Below, piece after piece: positions 41,284 to 43,707 of a stretch of DNA of 43,707 nt. The position numbers were made by a program, and so were the translations under genes. Source of the DNA: JAHHTP01 sp964587555. GTDB taxonomy: Bacteria > Bacillota > Clostridia > Oscillospirales > Ruminococcaceae. Location of the stretch: positions 1-43,707 of the forward strand of contig CAZPLR010000012.1 of NCBI GenBank assembly GCA_964587555.1, read 5' to 3'. The number at the start of each line of letters is the position of its first letter. Positions within the stretch are counted from its first letter, which is position 1. Under the pieces are notes generated by a model that made no database searches, was not told the DNA's origin, and was given only the letters and a program-made list of their open reading frames with translations.

Positions 41284-42303
41284 ATGAAAAGAAATCATGT
41301 ATTTGCGCCATATCTGTTCGGCGGCGGGATCAATGCAGTCAGAGTGCGTGACATCGAGCGCATTACTCATTTGAATTTTGCCTTTGCGCTGATTCAGGAT
41401 GGCAAGGCCAGCCTTGACCACATTCCGATGCAGGATTTGGAGACGGTGCGCAGTTTTAAACGGATCAATCCGGATTTAAAGCTGGTGCTTTCTTTAGGAG
41501 GCTGGGGCGCAGGCGGCTTTTCGACTGCGTGCAGCACGCAGGAGGGCGTGGAGAAGCTTGCGTCCTCGACGGTTGATCTCGCCATGCGCGAAGGTTTTGA
41601 CGGCGTAGATATTGACTGGGAATACCCATGCTCCGATCAGGCTGGCATCGACTACAGCCCGGACGACAAGGTGAACTTTACCGCATTCATGCGCGCGCTG
41701 CGCAAATATCTGGATCAGGCGGGTCAGGGGCATATCCTTTCTGTCGCCTGCGGCGCGGAGCAGTACTATTTGGATGGAACCGAGATGGATAAGGTTTCGG
41801 AGGTTTGCGATTTTATCAATCTGATGACCTATGATTTGCGCGGCGGCTTTACGAAAGTGACCGGGCATCACACCAACCTGTACTACCAAGAAGGCGATAA
41901 GGACAGCGGGCCTGCGGGTGAGCGCACGGTGGAGCTTTTCCATGCGGCGGGCGTGCCGTATGAGAAGATGGTATTTGGTTCCGCGTTTTACGGCAGATCG
42001 TGGAGCGGCTGCAATACATGGGAGAATAACGGCTTGAACGTTATGGCGAAAACGATCGGCGGCGGCTTCGGCAGCTATGAGGAGATCAAGAAAAACGTCA
42101 ATCAAAATGGTTTTGTTCGCTTCTGGGACGATAAGGCGAAAGCGCCGTATCTCTACAACGGTGACGTGTTCATCTCTTACGAGGATCCGGATTCCATTAA
42201 GGCAAAATGTGAATACGTCAAAGAGAAAGGGCTTGCCGGCATGATGTACTGGGCTTACGGCAGCGCGGATCTCTTTGAAGCGATCGCAGAGAATTTGGAT
42301 TGA
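41284..42303 (+). CDS. Glycoside hydrolase family 18 (chitinase-like)
   Basis: A 339-residue GH18 TIM-barrel enzyme acting on beta-1,4-linked GlcNAc polymers. It has LSLGGWGAGGF (69-79) and the catalytic DGVDIDWE with Asp109, Asp111 and acid Glu113, then MTYDLRGG, YGRSW and MYWAYG barrel motifs. There is no signal peptide or binding domain, so it is cytoplasmic or leaves by lysis or another route. It could act on peptidoglycan or chitin fragments, or in spore-cortex processing; the substrate is not settled. A promoter and terminator make it monocistronic. Confidence 0.92.
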   Translation: MKRNHVFAPYLFGGGINAVRVRDIERITHLNFAFALIQDGKASLDHIPMQDLETVRSFKRINPDLKLVLSLGGWGAGGFSTACSTQEGVEKLASSTVDLAMREGFDGVDIDWEYPCSDQAGIDYSPDDKVNFTAFMRALRKYLDQAGQGHILSVACGAEQYYLDGTEMDKVSEVCDFINLMTYDLRGGFTKVTGHHTNLYYQEGDKDSGPAGERTVELFHAAGVPYEKMVFGSAFYGRSWSGCNTWENNGLNVMAKTIGGGFGSYEEIKKNVNQNGFVRFWDDKAKAPYLYNGDVFISYEDPDSIKAKCEYVKEKGLAGMMYWAYGSADLFEAIAENLD

Positions 42304-42327
42304 TCGGGCAAAATAGCAGGCGTATAA

Positions 42328-42356
42328 GGGGCGAAGGCTTTTACCGCTTTCGCCCC
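42328..42356 (+). terminator. Terminator-like hairpin after the GH18 gene
   Basis: GGGGCGAA (42328-42335) pairs with TTCGCCCC (42349-42356), followed by a weak CT-rich tail. Confidence 0.6.
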
Positions 42357-42461
42357 TCTCTTGATATTCTGGAGACGGAAAATGGATGAAAGGATAGATC
42401 GTCTTTGCTTTTATGAGCATTTCTCAGGGAAAAGAGACGTTGTATGCCTGTACGGTTTATA

Positions 42462-42493
42462 AAAAGCCGGCGGATTTTGTTCCGCCGGCTTTT
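42462..42493. terminator. Bidirectional terminator
   Basis: A 13-bp stem (AAAAGCCGGCGGA with TCCGCCGGCTTTT) ends hsp20 on the minus strand and any readthrough from GH18. Confidence 0.9.
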
Positions 42494-42504
42494 GTATGTT
42501 TGAT

Positions 42505-42915
42505 TTATTCGATACTGATGAAATTGTCCTCTGGCAGCGCTTTCTGTTCTGCTTTCGGGACGGTTAGCTTTAAAGTACCGTTTTCGAAGCTTGCTTTGAT
42601 ATCTTCCTTTCTGACCGCCTCGCCGACATAAAAGGTTCTGCTGCAGCTGCCGTAGTGACGCTCACGCTGAATATACTTGCCGTTGTCATCCTTTTCGTCA
42701 TTACTGTAGCCGGAGGTCGCGCTGATGGTCAGATAACCCTCCTTTAATTCTGCTTTGACGTTCTCTTTCTTTACGCCCGGCAGGTCGATGGTCATCTCAT
42801 AGGCGGCATCTGTATCCTTGACGTCTGTCTTCATCAGATCACCAGTCCTGTTTCCGCTGAACGGGAAGTTAAAGTCGCTCCATAAATCTTTTCCGAAAAT
42901 GCTTGGTACTAACAT
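42505..42915 (-). CDS. hsp20: Small heat shock protein Hsp20
   Basis: A 136-residue alpha-crystallin-domain chaperone that binds unfolding proteins. The family start LVPSIFGKDLW is followed by the crystallin core (about 40-125), with YEMTIDLPGVKKENV, ERHYGSCSRTFYV and FENGTLKLTVPK. The ATG at 42915 is preferred because GAAGGAG is placed correctly before it; an upstream ATG at 42951 lacks one. A CIRCE operator covers its promoter, so HrcA probably represses it and heat relieves repression. Confidence 0.95.
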   Translation of the reverse strand: MLVPSIFGKDLWSDFNFPFSGNRTGDLMKTDVKDTDAAYEMTIDLPGVKKENVKAELKEGYLTISATSGYSNDEKDDNGKYIQRERHYGSCSRTFYVGEAVRKEDIKASFENGTLKLTVPKAEQKALPEDNFISIE

Positions 42916-43039
42916 GTTAATCACTCCTTCAATTCTTTTGCTACATACCAATGATTCTTTCGAACGCGGGAGCGGTGGGAAATTCCAGTCCCCCCTTTCG
43001 GGGTTCCTTTGTTTTCGCCTTTCCTTTTGTTCTGACTAT

Positions 43040-43068
43040 AGTATAACACAGAAAATTAGCACTGTCAA
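43040..43068 (-). promoter_or_regulatory. Sigma-A promoter for hsp20
   Basis: On the minus strand TTGACA (43063-43068) and TATACT (43040-43045) are 17 bp apart. The -35 lies inside the CIRCE operator. Confidence 0.85.
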
Positions 43069-43082
43069 TACGAGAGTGCTAA
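43056..43082. promoter_or_regulatory. CIRCE operator (HrcA binding site)
   Basis: TTAGCACTG-N9-GAGTGCTAA matches the CIRCE consensus TTAGCACTC-N9-GAGTGCTAA at 17 of 18 positions. Overlap with the hsp20 -35 box predicts direct repression by HrcA. Confidence 0.93.
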
Positions 43083-43287
43083 AATTCACGTTATATTTAC
43101 GAAATGTTCTTATTGGTCATAAAGAATCCGAAAACGGAGGGCATCTCCTTTCGTAAAGCGGATTTCCGGCATTGGAGGGAGGTTTTTTGAAAATCATCGG
43201 TAATACTTGATCAACCTCTTCGTTTGGGCGGAGATTGAGATTTTTTGACCTTGCGTTGTCATGAAGAAAATCGAACGGAGGGACGGC

Positions 43288-43509
43288 ATGAAAAAGCGCT
43301 GGCGCATCAGCGAGGAGAGTGGGGAATGGGTGGTATTTGTGAAGTATATAAAAATGTGTACCAGATACGATTTCCCCAAGGACGAATATCCGGGTGAAGA
43401 AAGCGTAATACGGAAGCTGTGTGAAAGCCGGATACTGGACGAATCCGCGAAGCCGATGACAACAAGGAGTGGGAGAGGAGGACAGGAAAAAAGCAAAGTG
43501 GCGGTTTAG
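43288..43509 (+). CDS. Small hypothetical protein
   Basis: A 73-residue basic protein with a good ribosome site (GGAGGGACGG before the ATG at 43288) and a strong terminator right after the stop, which favours a real or recently real gene. The middle (VKYIKMCTRYDFPKDEYPGE) looks protein-like; the C-terminus is low-complexity. No family is recognised. No promoter is evident in the 200 bp between it and the hsp20 operator. Confidence 0.4.
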   Translation: MKKRWRISEESGEWVVFVKYIKMCTRYDFPKDEYPGEESVIRKLCESRILDESAKPMTTRSGRGGQEKSKVAV

Positions 43510-43522
43510 AGTTGTGGTGAGC

Positions 43523-43562
43523 AAAAAAATACCCAGAGAGTCATTGTCTCTGGGTATTTTTT
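43523..43562. terminator. Bidirectional terminator
   Basis: A 12-bp stem (AATACCCAGAGA with TCTCTGGGTATT) is flanked by A and T runs. Confidence 0.92.
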
Positions 43563-43641
43563 AATTCGCGCGAAGCTTTGCCGCAAGATAACCTGCAAAG
43601 AAAAATAAATGCTTTGCGGCGGTGTTCAAATTCGCGCCATC

Positions 43642-43707
43642 TGGCGGAGAATGAGGGATTTGAACCCTCGCGCCGGTTTCCCGACCTACTCCCTTAGCAG
43701 GGGAGCC
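43642..43707 (-). tRNA. tRNA-Ser (anticodon GCT), cut by window edge
   Basis: On the minus strand the 3' part of a class II tRNA is visible: anticodon loop with CTGCTAAG (anticodon GCT, serine AGC/AGU codons), a long variable arm (TCGGGAAACCGG), T-arm GAGGG TTCAAAT CCCTC, then G and CCA. The 5' end lies beyond the window. Confidence 0.93.

Noticed and set aside
41494..42420. 308-codon minus-strand open frame opposite the GH18 gene
   Set aside because: Antisense shadow; the GH18 frame has full catalytic motifs and its own promoter.
43117..43524. 135-codon minus-strand frame opposite the small orphan gene
   Set aside because: No ribosome site, it crosses the region of the plus-strand gene with a good ribosome site, and no family is recognisable.

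Overview
The window reads as a chromosome segment of a spore-forming Firmicute of the class Clostridia, most like the Oscillospiraceae/Ruminococcaceae (inference). The evidence is strong Shine-Dalgarno sites with sigma-A promoters spaced 17-18 bp, sporulation-linked genes (tepA, ylzJ, a SpoIIIE/FtsK translocase, spoIIID), a Firmicutes-style gene order, and moderate GC with AT-rich intergenic gaps.

Layout. Positions 1-600 hold decayed coding remnants next to a tRNA-Pro gene. Positions 800-8000 carry tepA-ylzJ-uppP-ftsK, then a chimeric ORF whose N-terminus is a relic of the radical-SAM gene ygiQ, a beta-helix-like orphan, a 38-codon gene, and an SDR of the YmfI type (EF-P 5-aminopentanone reductase). 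Next come an OmpR-type response regulator and its kinase (8032-10273), a stand-alone ftsZ, and holB-ricT. A roughly 700-bp AT-rich gap with an operator-like palindrome and a clear promoter leads into glgP and a GH13 alpha-glucanase (14532-18834), a glycogen/maltodextrin breakdown pair.

Positions 19002-29532 hold a housekeeping block: pgsA, then nusB-xseA-xseB-ispA-(DUF212)-dxs-tlyA::nadK-argR-recN-trmL. The rRNA methyltransferase TlyA and NAD kinase are a single reading frame here. A separate promoter starts pgk-tpiA-gpmI-prs (lower glycolysis plus PRPP synthesis). All three gaps in that cluster carry RNA hairpins without U-tracts.

Positions 34800-43707 are more accessory: two tandem lipoproteins sharing a 101-bp identical core, a divergent pair of DUF1796-type papain-like proteins with an added C-terminal Rossmann-like domain, a cell-wall amidase, spoIIID, tRNA-Gly and tRNA-Cys, a short formate/nitrite-type transporter, a GH18 hydrolase without signal peptide, an hsp20 gene under a CIRCE operator, a small orphan and a partial tRNA-Ser at the edge.

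No CRISPR array, intact insertion sequence, phage or rRNA operon was seen. The most unusual items are the TlyA-NadK fusion, the ygiQ fossil, the mosaic lipoprotein pair and the divergent DUF1796 pair.
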